From: Neoscytalidium dimidiatum
Taxonomy: Eukaryota; Ascomycota; Dothideomycetes; Botryosphaeriales; Botryosphaeriaceae
Assembly (NCBI GenBank): GCA_037367355.1
Contig: CM074706.1
Location: 1,116,001-1,180,000, forward strand
Direction: 5' to 3'
DNA length: 64,000 nt
Positions 47,015 to 59,986 of the stretch are shown here, piece by piece. Made by a program: the position numbers and the translations under genes. The notes below the pieces were generated by a model. That model was not told where the DNA came from. It saw nothing but the letters and a program-made list of their open reading frames with translations, and did no database searches. Position 1 is the stretch's first letter. Each line of letters begins with the position of its first letter.

Positions 47015-50000
47015 ATGCTTGGAATTGGTCGGCTCGACGCTTCTATCTAATAGATAACATACCACTATTTCTACACATGTGTGGAGAAACGTTTAATGCT
47101 TGGTTTTTCACACTTCTGCTTTGCGCATATAAGGATCAGATGTTAGGCAGCTTCAGTGATTGAAAACCAGAACGCCGTAGTTGTCTTCCTCGTGCAGTGA
47201 ACCCGTGTCTTGATTCTTGTGTGCTGTAAGCCTCGCAAACTAAATTGACTGTGGTAATATAATATATGATAGAGATATCTATGACGCCGGCAGAGAAAGG
47301 AACGTTCGGGATATGTTTGCTTTATTCAACCGTTGATTTTGTCATTTGTGTTGACCACTTAAAACTTGGCGACTAATTCAATAAGACCATATCCTTTCCG
47401 TGGATTTTAATGATATAATCAAGCGTTGTAGTTTGTTTCCCTTATTACTGAACATCGTCCGTTGCCGTTTTCAATGGAAGTCGAAAAATTGTTTTTGGAA
47501 TAACGTGAAAATCCAGATGCAAGACTAGTGAGAACGTAGGTCCCAGTCCGTGGTAATCTTGGTCTACAAAATTCGCGATTACTCCCGTTATGCGCGGATA
47601 CAGGCGAGTGAGAAGCCTACGGGTCCAATTGCGGGGTGCCCTCCGCAGATATAGCTCTTCACCATTATTCCAATGATTTCCACGTCTCTTTCGTAATCAT
47701 GGTAAATCATATCCGACTTGCTTCGGTGCCCGTGGTAAATCATTTCCGACTTTCTTCGGTACCCATTGTAAATCATATCCGGCTTTATTCGGTAACAGTC
47801 GTACATCGTGTCTCGGACCGGGACTCTACAAAGCAGTTCGGGCCGACCTGCCGAAAATATCTCACCGGGTCAGGAAATTTAAAGATCACATCAGTTGACA
47901 CAATACCTTTCCATAATTCTTTACGCTCGGGTTTTGCGTATTTGCTTTCCTTTTGGAGGAGATCCTCTCAACTTCTCCCCTCATTTCCGAATTCCCGAGC
48001 AAACGGCATTTTCGGTTGTTCTAATTCGGGAATATATTGGATTACGAATGTTCAGTAGAACAGTGCCCCTAAACTAGTGACGGTTCTGTTAAAATCTTCT
48101 AGCTTCTAGAGTGAGCTATTCGAGACTCGTATCTCCCTGTATGCACGTGCTTGAGCGGCATGTGGGCCGCGACGCATCCGGACGGTCCTTCACCGAGATT
48201 TGTCTCGTTGCCTTCATCCCCAACACTTCGAGCACAAGCCGATCGCAACCATGCCATAAGTCCAGCATCTCCATGCACCACAACTTCGCAGGATTTCTGA
48301 TTTTGACCTTCGATGGCCCCCGCCTCTTGGAAGTCCAGGATAGCCAGCCCAAGAGTACTAAGGAGATCTGAAAGGCGGACAGGTACACTTGTACGTTGGG
48401 TTCACCTCCATCAAACTCGCCATCAGTGGGACCGACTCGGTTCATCACAAAAACTGCTCCCAAAGGCCGGGCTCATTTCTTGCAGCGAACGAAGCCTCTA
48501 TTCCGAACAGACGGCCCCTCTCACAGCATTGGCATGTTGCGTCGCTTTGTCAACGGTGACGCTCCTGTTTCGATATTACTATTGGCAATGCCACAGGCTC
48601 CGTCCACAAAATCGAAACCCTACAGTTAAATCTTTTCGTCTGAAGATGTGATGCCACTTACGAGGCCTTCATGGGTCCTGCATCAGAAAAACAAGCTTCA
48701 CACAACATTACAGACCATTACCAATGATCCATGCAGCGAGAACCGCCCGAATCAGTGAAATTAGCATACCATAGTACTTGGAGCAAGGCCTAGAAGAGAT
48801 AAAGATATATGATTACGTGGAAACAATGCACAAGGTCGTGTCACAGAAATATATCGGATGCGAGAAGGCAGAGCGGTCTCCAAAGGGTCAAGGACATGTC
48901 CAGATAGTGTGTTTCAAAGCCTGCAACCTGCTTTTGGGAAACGCAGATACAAATGCTTTTGCCGCACTTCCGGTATACTGTACGGCAAGAGAGCGAGTGC
49001 TCCCTCATGCTCTTAGTAGTATTCCCATATGGTCACTCGACAGAGCACCAGAAAGCGACTTAGGGTACAGTCTGCCCTACGACGGGCAAAAGCAGAGATG
49101 ATCCCTCCTACGTGTCTAACATGGCTTTACCCCTTTTCCGAGCCCACAAGGCTGAGCACGAAAGCGTAGCGCTGGGACTCTGACTCGATCCCGTTCATCG
49201 GTTCCACAATGACCGGTCGGATGGATCGAAATTACTGGAAGTTCTCCAATGCGGATACCTCGTATATCCGGGGTGGCGCGCGCGGCTGAAGTCTTCCGGA
49301 TACCGGTCGCTGGAGATCGGCAGTGGCATTTGTAGGTTACGCGCCCGGACTGGATGTGGTGGAGGCAAACCACGAGCTCTGCCAGCTCCACGACTCCCCC
49401 AAAAAAAAACTTCTGCATATGAATGATGGTTGAAAAATGCTCGATGCTTGGTTCAATCATTTATCAATCTCGATATCGGCTTGGGCATCTTGTCGTGAGC
49501 GGATGTGGCAGAGGTGATGTGTCTCTGTGACGGGAACTATGCAGCGTGGATCATTCACTTGTGACCGCTTCGAGGTGCTGTTCCGCTGTGATGTTGACAT
49601 ATTTTATGGAAATGCTGAAGGGGCACAAGAGATCGTGTTCCTCCTTTCCCCATAGTTCAGACCAAAAATATCGGTACCCATGGATTAACAGTGGTTCTCC
49701 GGTATTCACACCGCTTCTATCCGGCGATTGCGCTGAATTTACCGAGCCTCATAGACACCTGATACAATGGACAGTTTCACGGAACGATGTTTGATTTTTC
49801 CACAGTACGGCATCAATAATGAGGCTATAAGCATCCCAGTCACATCCATGAAGCATTACATGCAACTGGAAGGTGCATTTTTGCCGACTATGCCATTCTG
49901 AAAAGGCGGTAGCCTCGCGGCGTGCAATGTCACCAGGCAACCCACAACTCCATGTAGAGGCCACGCATACCCGCTGATCACCTCGTATGCTGGGTGCAGT

Positions 50001-50235
50001 TGCCGTCCCAACAATACTTGAGTTGTATATCCAGCTGATCATAGCCATCTTTCAGCCAGTTGATGATATAGTGTGCTGGCAGGGCTGAGCCGTTGATCAA
50101 CCAGAGAATAAGGGAAAGGGGCAATTTTGGAATACAAAAGGGCGTTCAGAAGGAAGCTGTAGTACTCTATCAGCAACACAAATCATTATCTCGCAAACAA
50201 TCCAACAAGCAGCTCTTCTCAAACCAACCTTCACA
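47015..50235. other. 3.2 kb gene-poor region with a 33-bp tandem repeat
   Basis: No gene recognised. An open minus-strand frame at 48116-48463 has no motif and no good splice continuation. A 33-bp tandem repeat is at 47700-47798 (separate entry). The last 100 bp before 50236 is a C/T- and CA-rich leader typical of highly expressed secreted-protein genes. Confidence 0.55.
47700..47798. repeat. 33-bp imperfect tandem repeat, three units plus a partial fourth
   Basis: Units at 47700-47732, 47733-47765 and 47766-47798 share the core GTAAATCAT-(A/T)TCCG-(A/G)CTT-(T/G)-(C/A)TTCGGT. A degraded partial unit follows (to about 47815). Period 33 leaves frames open on both strands: + reads VNHIRLxSVPV-like and minus reads YRRKSEMIYHG-like 11-residue repeats. 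No start or secretion signal makes either frame a likely gene. Confidence 0.85.
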
Positions 50236-50649
50236 ATGAAGTTCTTCGCTGCCACCGCTGCTTTCATCGGCCTCGCCGCCGCCGCCAAGGTCACTGACGC
50301 CACCATCCGTGACAACAACGGCCTTCAGTCTGTTACTTTGACTATCGATGGCACCAAGTGCTCTGCCAGCGCTGGTCAGCTGGGCGCTCGCCAGGTTGCC
50401 TGTGCTGGCGCAGCCTACAGCTACCACATCGATGGCTCCCCCAACGACTACACCATCACCCTCTTCAAGGGTGTCAACAGGTATGTCACAGATCTAGCTC
50501 TTACACGAAGGACCGTGATAAATATTGACATTCGATGAAGTGATGCTCCTCAAGCCTATGGAAAGCTCCCTGTTGCCTGCCACGCCGGTGGTGCTGGCGT
50601 CGACGACCAGGTCTGCAACCAGACCAGCGAGGTCACCATCGACATCTAA
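50236..50649 (+). CDS. Small secreted protein (117 aa, 4 Cys in the mature part)
   Basis: Two exons, 50236-50480 and 50541-50649, with a 60-nt intron. The signal peptide is MKFFAATAAFIGLAAAA. The mature protein, starting about KVTDATIRDNNGLQSV, is beta-strand-like in pattern (alternating hydrophobics) with Cys in TKCSA, VACAG, VACHAG and QVCNQ, consistent with two disulfides, and ends EVTIDI. It looks like a compact secreted beta-sandwich protein such as many fungal effectors or allergens, but I do not recognise the family. The AT-poor, codon-biased exon (CTC, GCC, ACC) suggests strong expression. Confidence 0.88.
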
Positions 50650-51946
50650 ATGGACCATGTGGACGGACGGGATTCATGAGAACGTGTAAATAGCAATGAC
50701 TCCCTGAGACTGTATATACAATAATCACATGTGTCGACCATATCTTGTGCTTCATGAAATTTCATTTGTGTGTGTACCCAAAGACCACGTGAGCAAAATA
50801 ATGCGCGAGACTTGTTTGACGATCCACGTTGAACGTAGCGACGCTCAGTCTTGCGATTTCTGTCGTAGCGTTTGCTAAAGGCTTCTGTTCTTTCGGCCCT
50901 ACAAGACTACGAAACTTGATGTACACTGGACCAAACGAAGATTCCTGGCCAGGACGCTGGAGATTGTTTCCACCGAAACATCATCATTTCAGACCTATCA
51001 AGTCGAGAGATTAAAAAAAATACATCAGCGGCGCTTGTCACTCGGCTGGACTGATCCGTGCGTTCGTATCATAGCTCTTTGCATGGATGTTGCGATATCC
51101 CGCTTAGTCACGACCTCGAAGAACGGCAAGTCTCTCCGCCGTGGAAAGAAGCTTTGACAACCTTTGATTCTGCCTGGCGGGAACTGTCCAATGGCCTATG
51201 TAGCATCGAGCCACGCCTCAAGGACACGAGATTTAGTTCATGCCGTCGTGATGCCCCTTTTACACTTCGCTTGCGACCCGACGGTCAAGTCTGAAGTACG
51301 CCAGCGCATACACCGACCTCGATTCGACGATTTTCCCTGGTAGTCTACATACTCATAATTGCTGTTAGACATGCCTAGGTGATCATCCAAAGCTTAGATG
51401 GCGATCCAACTGCAGAGTGTTTGATTGGCTCTACAATACTAGCGGCAACAACCGGCGGACCAGCGGAATAAAAGGATGACCTTAGGCTTTCTCTAGCCGG
51501 GCACGGCCTCGTAAGAGTGACGTTAAAACACTCCCATCTCCACAAATGCTGCTGGCGAGAACGTCGCAGTCGACAAGGCCAATACGAGTTGTTTCTCCAT
51601 CATGGACGAGACTACCTGCCCACATCGCCTGACTCTGCTGGTTTATCCGGCAGTCAGGCTTTCGAAAAACTAATTTTAGCTCTAAAAGCAGTGTCCGGGC
51701 CACAAAGGGGCCGCTGTCCACACAGAAGATGGACAGGCTGAGGAATTCTCACCCGTATCAAGGGTCCGCCGGCGGACTGCCAAGAAAACACAATGCTTCA
51801 CCGAACCTTCTGCCGCAGGGAACGCGATGGTATATAAATTCGTCCTTCTCGCCCTAGATACAGCATCCAACAGTCAGCACTCGACAACCTCAGCCTTGCA
51901 TTCGCTCACGAATCTCACATTCGCTCCCACATCTCCAACAGCAATT
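50650..51946. other. Intergenic
   Basis: 1.3 kb between two small secreted-protein genes. Only a TATA box near its right end is notable (separate entry). Confidence 0.55.
51831..51838 (+). promoter_or_regulatory. TATA box of the 51,947 secreted-protein gene
   Basis: TATATAAA, 116 bp upstream of the start codon and followed by a C/A-rich leader. Confidence 0.6.
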
Positions 51947-52458
51947 ATGCAGTTCTTCACCACCCTCGCTCTCCTCGCCTCCGCTGCAACCGGCGCGTTG
52001 GCCCTGCCATCCGGTCCCGTTTCCAACACTCCTACACCCACCATCTGGGTTTCCGGTCTCACGTGGAACGTGACGGATAACAACCTGGCCGTCTCCTTCA
52101 ACGTCAGGAACAGCGTCCAGAGCGATACTTGGCACTGCGAGGGCGCGAGCACCAACATCTATGAGAAGTTCCGTTGCGCCGCCAACCCGGATATCGAGTT
52201 CCTCTTCGGCACTGGTAGTGAGAGTGGTGCTCGCCCGTTCGACTGGTTCGAAGTTTACTGGACCTTCGGTCCTGGGTAAGTTAGATATGTGAGACAATCC
52301 TTGTGACGTAGAACTGATAGAGAGACAGAGTTCTGGCCAACGACGGAAAGAAATATTTGGCGGATGGAGTTAACAGCCTTTCGACCCCTACGTGCACCCA
52401 GGCGTGCCATGAGGACAGTCTGATCATGCAGGGTCGTACCACTGTCATAACCAACTAA
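51947..52458 (+). CDS. Small secreted protein (154 aa)
   Basis: Exons 51947-52275 and 52323-52458 with a 47-nt intron; the acceptor two bases downstream of the first AG is chosen because it keeps a frame that adds two Cys and ends TTVITN. The signal peptide is MQFFTTLALLASAATGALA. The mature part has IWVSGLTWNVTDNNLAVSFN, then Cys in WHCEG, FRCAA, PTCTQ and QACHE (two likely disulfides). Its pattern of beta strands resembles secreted fungal proteins of the AA1-like/Alt a 1-like type, but this is only an impression. It has a TATA box at 51831. Confidence 0.82.
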
Positions 52459-53028
52459 ATGGTGATGTGTCACAGTCAACTAGCATTCGACGCGGGCTAG
52501 ATGAGAACGGAAACGCATATTCCAGTCAAAGCTTTACATAATGCAAATGATAATGTATTCTACATAGACTCTAAAGAACCAATCACGGTTTGTAGCGAAA
52601 TACATAATCTCAAATGGTAGTGCGAGCTTACTAGTCATGACTTGAGAGCAGAAATTTTGTGTGACGCGTTATGGACGCTTGAAGCAGTCTTCCGAATGGA
52701 ACGTTTGAGGAATCGTGGATGACACCCTAACAGTCACCACGTTTGCTCATGTATCCCGTACTGCAATTCGAGAATCATTTCCTCTACTAGCGACCGTGCA
52801 ACCGCTAATGGGCATCTATAATCTACCAACAACAAGTAGATCGAAAAATGATACTCGGGGCTAAACATCTTACCACATTTTAATCAGACCTCCCAACTTC
52901 CAGTGCTACATGAGCCTCCGATCCTAAAACTGTAGTCGCTACTATCTCATAAATGATGTGATATCCATAATGCAAATGAAGGGTGAAATACTCTTGATCC
53001 TTATGCACCTCCAGGTCACGAGCACCCA
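52459..53028. other. Intergenic
   Basis: 570 bp AT-rich region between convergent genes. Nothing recognised. Confidence 0.5.
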
Positions 53029-55020
53029 TTACTGCCTCCCTTTCGCAAACAAGGACATCTTGTATTCCGTCGTCCCAACAAATTTCTCTAGGTCCTCCAA
53101 AGCTTGCTTCCCCTCCCTCTCGATCGTCGCTTTGATCTCCGGGCTCCGTGGTGTAATACTGCACTTAAAGGGGTTCGGCCTCCAATTCAACCCGTTCCTA
53201 CTCTACCGGTCAGCAATCCGTTCAAACCACAGATGGTGGGGACTCACGTATAGTTGTTAATATCCACCGGAATCTCCCTCCCCTCCGCGTCCCTCGCCTT
53301 CTCAATCCTAAACCCCCACAGCATCCTGGCGACGCTCAACCACGTCCCCTGCTCTGCCAGCGCTTGGCCCGAACACACGCGCCTTCCCCACCCGAACGTC
53401 ATGTACCCCCTCTCCCCGGGAAACGGCCTCGCCAGCTCACTTCCGGTCAAGTACCTCTCCGGCGCGAAGCGATCGGGATCGGGGAACTCGCGCTCGTGGT
53501 GATGGATCGCCCAGACGTTGCCCTGCACCCACGCGCCCTTCGGGATGAGATAGCCGTCGTAGTAATCGTCCCGGACCGGCGCGTGCGGCTGGCCCCCGAT
53601 GATCGCGACGCTGCGCCACCGCAGCACCTCCTTGACGAACGCCCGCACGTACGGCAGGCCCGCCTCGTCCTCGAAGCGCGGGGACCGGCGCGGGCCCACC
53701 GCCCTGTCCAGCTCCTCCCACGCGCGCGGCAGCGTCTCCGGGAAGGCGCAGCACGCGAGCACGAAGGTGATGAGCGTGGAGGACGACGTGTCCGAGCCCG
53801 CGCCGAACAGGTTGCCCGTGAGGGACGATATCTCTTCGGGCTCGAGCGCGTACTTCGGGGCCTCGCGCGTCAGGTGCTTGACGAAGCTGTCGTCGTGGCC
53901 CGGCTTGGCGGCGGCTTCGGTCGCCAGCGCGTAGAAGAAGCGGTGCGCGCCTTTGCGGCCGCGGGAGCCGAGCCCGTGCTTCCATGGGGCTATTTCGTTG
54001 GGGAAGCGGGCAAGGACTAGGAGGGGGTGTGAGATTGAGGGTGGTGATTGAGAGGTGGAGGTAAGGATAATGGGAAAGAGCAGAAGGAAAGGTATGGAGG
54101 GGCAGATGGGGACGGAATATGCTTACAAGGGAAGGTCTCCATCAACATGGGAAATGTCTTGCCTGATGCCGATCTGTGTTAGCATCCTGTTTGCCTTAGT
54201 AAATCTTCTCGGAAGTGACATACCAGGGACGTTGAGGTCGGCAGCTAGATGCATTGCGGCGATGACCTCCGTGATGATTGGATCCTCAGGACTGTCCACT
54301 CTTCGGCCGAATGCAATGATACTAACAACGCTTGTGGCATAACGCTCGAAATGGTCTACGTACCGCTCAGGGCTCGATAGTAGATTGTAAGCGATTACCT
54401 TGCTTTCATCGTCCTGAAAGCTCCGATATTTGCGAACTTGTTGAATACCAACGCCGGCGTGCATCAGCTTACGGTGAACACGCCAGCGGTCTCTTCCGGG
54501 CTGCGTGTCGGTGTACATATTCAAGAGATTCTTCTGACCGGCACCGAGCTCGGCGAATACCAGCATGCGCGGCCGCGAGCAGTAGATACCAGCACGCTTT
54601 TCGAAGAGCTCAGACGCGGACCAGGCATCGTTGATCCACACGGTCGGGTTCCTGCGTTGAAGCTTAGTGAGATCTTGTTCGTCACAACGATACATAGAGC
54701 ATCTGTCGAGGTACTTACCTCCCAATCCAATAGGTCAACAGCGGCGATCCGTAGTGCCTTGAAAGCTTTTCAAAGTATATCCAAGGCTTGTTATCGGGTA
54801 GCTGAAACGTGTTCCCGACAACGGGCCACGGAAACGGACCAGGAGGCTGCGATAAACGTTAGAGTTTCTTTGTGATGTACCGAGGTACAAAGTCGTGGGA
54901 GGGCGATCATCGTACCATTTTTGATCTCAAATACAGCATATGCGCATAGTCCGCGATCAAAATCAGCAGCGCTGCGCAGGCAGAGGCCCACACAGGGTGC
55001 TGGACCAGTAACTCAATCAT
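53029..55020 (-). CDS. Cytochrome P450 monooxygenase
   Basis: Six exons, 55020-54916, 54846-54719, 54651-54224, 54162-54127, 54016-53248 and 53197-53029; phases close to 544 aa. One N-terminal membrane anchor (VWASACAALLILIADYA) is followed by the Pro-rich hinge PPGPFPWPVVGN. Motifs include the WRVHRKLMH region, I-helix AGSDTS (305-310), ExxR (E362-R365), FAPERYL, and heme loop FGWGRRVCSGQ with Cys447; this loop has Ser where Pro is usual after Cys. The last exon ends KRSPEIKA-type (PRSPEIKATIE). It is divergent from an MFS transporter 1.05 kb away and close to an FAD monooxygenase and an SDR, which suggests a small oxidative pathway. Substrate unknown. Confidence 0.93.
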
Positions 55021-56074
55021 GGCTTGTCTTTGCTTCGTTCCTCCCAGCGTCTAACGTCAAGGTATTGTTCTCGATACGTGACGCAGTCCGGCTCAGTTAT
55101 CCGTTTACCAACACCGAGAGGCTTCAGGTGTGGCAGCTTCTAGCGTGACGCCTTCCTGTGCTGGCAGCACCTCTATCATAAGGCGAATGGGCAAGTCTTC
55201 GGCTGCCTTCCGGATGCAAAATGCCGACCGGCAGTTGTGCCTTTTTGTAAGCGGTGCGGTGGGATACGCCCGCTCCCCCCCATTCCTCCGCACGTTGTAT
55301 CCCTTGGCTTGCAGTCGGCTAAAGTGTGGGGTGGCGGGCACCATGCCCGGTTTGCACAAGAGTTTGCGGGGAACAAGGCAGGGGGCCCGTACGCATTTCT
55401 GTATGATCGCCTGGCTTTTCCTTGGAACGGAAAAGTCTCAGGGATAAACAACAGGGCATACGAGTACTCTGTATCGGGTGTTCCGTCGACAATTCTGACA
55501 ACTTTCGCGATCTATATGGCTATCTTACATTGAAAGCAGGCTTGCTGTACCAAAATAAGAGTATCTTCGTCATTCACGCGAGATAACATGGCACTCTATC
55601 GTCATTTCATCCCGAACAGGCTGATCAACTACTTTATTTCTGTTTCGGCGTGCTTATCACACTGTATGTGACACGCCCGCGTTGCAAAACCTGGAACGGA
55701 TCGTCTCCCGCCTTCCCAAAAACATCGTCAGTTTCCCCCAGTCCCCCTGCCTGCATTGGGCCACGTTCAGCCATCCCCATGTCTGTCACCGTGGTCACCT
55801 GGGTGGCATGTGTCGTTTCTCCCTTGCCGCGACACAATTGCTGCAGCGAGAAGACCTATAGCGCCCCACTGTATCCCTGCCGGGTGGCATTACCCCAGAT
55901 TCCCCGCAGATAGAGTTGGTGTCAACTGCTGGTCCCAACTCTTATTTCGGCCCGTGTCTTGCTTGAGTCGCTTCATCTCAGCGGGAATGAAAATCGCACC
56001 GCTCCCTGCCTTCATCTCTGTCACTTCATCTGTACATCTGTACTGCCGTCGACAGACCCTTGACACTCGCCAAG
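55021..56074. other. Divergent promoter region of the P450 and MFS genes
   Basis: 1,054 bp between divergent start codons, likely holding both promoters and allowing co-regulation. C/T-rich towards the MFS start. No gene recognised. Confidence 0.5.
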
Positions 56075-58016
56075 ATGACGGCAACCAAAGATGAGAAGTT
56101 CTTCTCGCACTGGAAGATGCTCTTAGCATGCTCCCTGGTATCAATGTGTCCCTTCCAGTATGGGCTCGACTTTGGCCTCATTGGAGGACTGCAGGCCATG
56201 CCTGGCTTTCTTGCGGTAAACACTCGCGTTCACGAGTCGGTACAACTCCGTAGAACAAATTTCTGACACGCTACCAGGTCTTTGGCCACAAGGATCCTAC
56301 GAGCCCCATCGGTTACAACATCTCAACGAGTCGTCAACAGCTGATCTCATCCCTGATGACGCTGGGAGCATTCATCAGCTCCTCCTCCGCTGGTGCGCGA
56401 ACCAAGGGTCCATCTCTCTCGTACACATGACTAACGCCTTCCAGGCCCCGTCGCCTCCATCATGGGCCGCAAAACGGCCATCTGGATCGCCTGCATCACC
56501 TGCATCGGCTCCAACGTGATCATGATGGCGACCACCAGCATCGGCGGGCTCTACGCGGGGCGCCTGATCCTCGGGCTGGCCAACGGCATCTTCATGACGT
56601 TCGCGCAGCTCTACCTGCAGGAATGCTCGCCGGCGCGCTACCGCGGCGTGATGCTGGCGGCCTTCCAGTGGTGGACGTCGATCGGGTCGCTGGTCGGCAC
56701 CGTCGTCGACAACTTCACGGCGCCGCTGCCGGGCGTCGAGGCGTACATGATCCCGCTCGGCCTCATCTTCATCCTGCCGTGCCTCATGACCGTCGGCCTC
56801 TTCTTCGTGCCCGAGAGCCCCCGCTGGCTGCTCCAGCACGGCCAGCGGGACAGGGCGCACAAGGCGCTGCGCTGGCTGCGCCCCGACGCCGCCGCCGCGG
56901 ACGCCGAGATCGCCGAGATCGAGCAGGCCATCCGCACCGAGGAGATGCTCGCCACCGGCACCGCCGTGAGCGATTTGTGGCGCAATCCGGTCGACCGCCG
57001 TAGGACGATTATCGCGGTTTGCGCCATCTCGACGCAGGCGGCGTCCGGGGCCATGTACATGATCGGTGAGTTGCCGTGCTTCTCTGAATGCATGTGGAAG
57101 AGAGCTGACCGTGGACAGCGTATGGAACTTACTTCTTCGAGATGGCGCACATTGGGGACGCGTTCCGTAACTCGTGCATCCTGAATGGCGTCGGTGTTGC
57201 GGCGATTGTCATCAACACTTTCGTCATTTCGCGATTCGGACGCAGGCGCGTATTCCTGATGTGCGGCATGTTCTTGTGTGAGTATCTCTCAGAGGTGATC
57301 ATAGAGACGCTGTTAACTGGGTGATCAGGCGGAGCTACGCAGCTGATCGTGGCCGCTGTGTACGATGCGCAGCCCGGAACTGTACAGACTGGAAGGGCAA
57401 TCGTCGGCCTCTCGGTTGTCTACATCGTCGGATACAACGTAAGCTTTGCGTTCATATTTTATTGACCGTTTTATTGACGCGAACAGGGCATGGTGGCAAC
57501 GTATGCTTGGCTTTCCGGAGGAGAGATTCCATCGCAAAGACTCCGCTCTTACACCTTCGGGATTGCTGCCTCATTGGGCTTCCTCGGTGCAGTAAGTAAA
57601 AGCCAGGCTCATGTGTGTCTTTCAGCGTTCTAATGATTTGAAGTGGCTTGCTACATTCACGGCTCCCTATTTCATCAACCCGGAAAGTCTTGGCTGGGGT
57701 CCGAAATATGGCTACATTTGGGCACCTTCGTGCTTCCTAACCGTCGTTTGGGTATATTTCTTCTTGCCGGAGGTGAAGAACCGTACGCTTGAGGAAATCG
57801 ATGAGATGGTAAGTCATCTGTTATTGCACGAGAAGATGGCTTGCTGACAAGTTTATGCAGTTCGAGATGCGCCTTCCTGCCCGCAAGTTTCGGAAGTACG
57901 TCTGCACCGGACACGTCCATGCTGGTCGTAATAGCAGTAAGACGACAGTTGAGGAGATTGAAGATGTTTTCACAAATGAGAAGGCTACTGCTGTAGCAAC
58001 ATCGAGTGTGAAATAA
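56075..58016 (+). CDS. MFS sugar transporter (alpha-glucoside/maltose-permease-like)
   Basis: Eight exons: 56075-56215, 56278-56392, 56445-57065, 57119-57277, 57329-57438, 57487-57591, 57644-57808 and 57861-58016; phases close to 523 aa. It carries sugar-porter motifs: YGLDFGLIGGLQAMPGF in TM1, MGRKTAIW (loop 2-3), CSPARYRGVM, PESPRWLL, FGRRRVFL, GGEIPSQRLRSYTFG, and C-terminal PEVKNRTLEEIDEM. Expected to move a sugar or related small polar compound with protons across the plasma membrane. The full set of twelve helices and no frame breaks suggest a working gene, unlike the transporter at 18.7-20.5 kb. Confidence 0.92.
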
Positions 58017-58534
58017 ATGAGTAATGTTCTGTGTCGACTAAGCAGAAGGAATTGTGGCTGGAGTCTGGCGGCTGGTGTTTCCAACCATGGGGATGCTCAG
58101 GAACAATAGCAGTGTACATGTGTCAGCCCTCAATTGACTTGAATTTATGAGACCAATACGCACGTCTACATGAAAAATTTCTCCATCATTGTTTATACGC
58201 TCCTCAGCAGTAGAGATGACGGGATGCTATAGATAAACGGTGGCTCTGAACATGATTCATATGTTGGATATATCCTCTCTGGTTAGCATACCTGAATACA
58301 TCGAACAGAGGTAGAGAACACACTTCATTGCCAATTACGGTGTCGAAGTTCCCAGCTATGTGGGAACAGATTTTCCAACGTAGGACATGTGAATGGTGTT
58401 AAAAGGATGTTCAATGGAAGAAAAGGTCTAGTAAATTCCAGTCTAATGTGTCTCATATGCATATCGAACCATAATTCACCGAGCGTTGGATCAACGAGAG
58501 GCTTAGATCTGACGTGCATTCACTGCGTGCTTGT
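58017..58534. other. Intergenic between convergent genes
   Basis: 518 bp between the MFS and FAD-monooxygenase stops. Nothing recognised. Confidence 0.5.
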
Positions 58535-59986
58535 CTAGAGCGAGGGTCTCGGCTCCGCAGAGCCACCAAGCTGCTTCGCAACATCATCGAACACCTCTTC
58601 CGCATGTTTCTCTGCATCGAACTCGAAGATCCAGTCCTCGCGCGGAAGCTGAATGCTCGTGGGGTCCTCCTTGACCTTCTCCCAGTCCGTCTTATGCCAC
58701 ATGTCTCGCGTCGTCTCGCCCGTCTTCTGCACCTTCTTCACTCTATCATACCTGATCTCCTGGTATGCCCGTACGCCCAACGGCGCATTTGCTTTGCCGG
58801 CTCTTCTCAACGTAACGCCAATAGTAACACCGTCTTCCATCGCCTGCGTGGCTCCCTGGGCGCTGGTCGGCAAAAACGGATGCGCCGAGTCGCCCAGCAG
58901 CGCAATCCGGCCCTTCGCACTCGTCCACGTCGGCAACGGGTCCCGATACACCAGCTTCCAGTCGACCAGGCTCGGCGTCTTCTCGACGATGGCCCTGCAC
59001 AGCGGATCCCAGCCCTCCAGCACCTCGAGCACGTCCTCCAGCTTCCCGGGAAAGGACCAGGACTCCTCGATGTCGGCGTCGTCCTTGTGGGTCAGGACCC
59101 AGCAGCAGTCGCTGCCGTTCTTGATGGTGCTGAACAGGAAGTGCACGTCCGGGCCGATCCAGCCGTTGAAGGTGTCGCCGTGCTCGCAGAAGTGCCGCGT
59201 GCGCGGGTCGGCGACCATGTCGGTGTTGGCGAACCACGCGCGCCATACCGCGTAGCCGCTGCTCTTCGGCTTGTCGTCGTAGCCCAGCACCAGCTCGCGC
59301 GCCTTGGAACGCACGCCGTCGGCACCGAGGACGACGTCTGCTGTGACCTGCGGGGATTGTCAGTCTATTTTTTTTTTTTTTTTGGTTTTCTTTATGCGAA
59401 TGCCGCCGTGTTGATCAGGAAATAGGCACGCACTTTCTCACCCGTGGCCAGCACGATCCCGGCCTTTTCGTCGTCCTCAAAGTACTCGATGATCCGCTGG
59501 CCCAGGTGGATGGGGATGCCCAGCTCGTCCCGCGCGTACTCAAACACCACGGTGTGCAGCTCGCCCCGGTGCCCGTTGAACACCGGGCTCTCCTTCACGC
59601 GCGGCGGGGTCTTTTGCGTGATGATGTGCTCGCCGGTGTACTTGTGGATCTTGAAGCCGTGGTTGCTCAGGTCGATGCTCAGCGGGCGCATGCGCTCCGC
59701 GATCTCGCCGTTCTTCCATCTGTAGAAGATGCGGCCGGCGTTGGGCCCGAACGAGATGATGTCGCCGAGTGACTTGAGTTCGGGGAAGGATTCGTAGATC
59801 TGGACGTTGTGGCCTTGGCGGTGGCATTCGATGGCGGCGGTGAGGCCTCCGAAGCCTGCGGTTTATTCAATCAACGTCGAAAGGAAAGGTACAACTGGGA
59901 GAGGCTGTGAATTGCGCACCTGCTCCAACAATGAGGACGTCGATGCCCGTATTTGGGCGAGGGTTCTCGTGCGCGTAATTCACCAT
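58535..59986 (-). CDS. FAD-dependent monooxygenase (salicylate-hydroxylase-like)
   Basis: Exons 59986-59920, 59855-59434 and 59347-58535 (64- and 86-nt introns) give 433 aa. The dinucleotide-binding motif VGAGFGG (20-26) is split by intron 1. Also visible are HRGELHTVV, the GADGVRSK (DG) motif, and LLGDSAHPFLPTSAQGATQA, the GD motif contacting FAD. This is the class A flavoprotein hydroxylase pattern: NAD(P)H-dependent hydroxylation of aromatic or polyketide substrates. No membrane anchor. Intron 2 contains a T run of about 17 (on +). Divergent from the SDR gene with 797 bp between starts, consistent with co-regulation. Confidence 0.93.

Noticed and set aside
48116..48463. 115-codon minus-strand open frame
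   Set aside because: No signal peptide, domain or spliced continuation; noted only as unknown.
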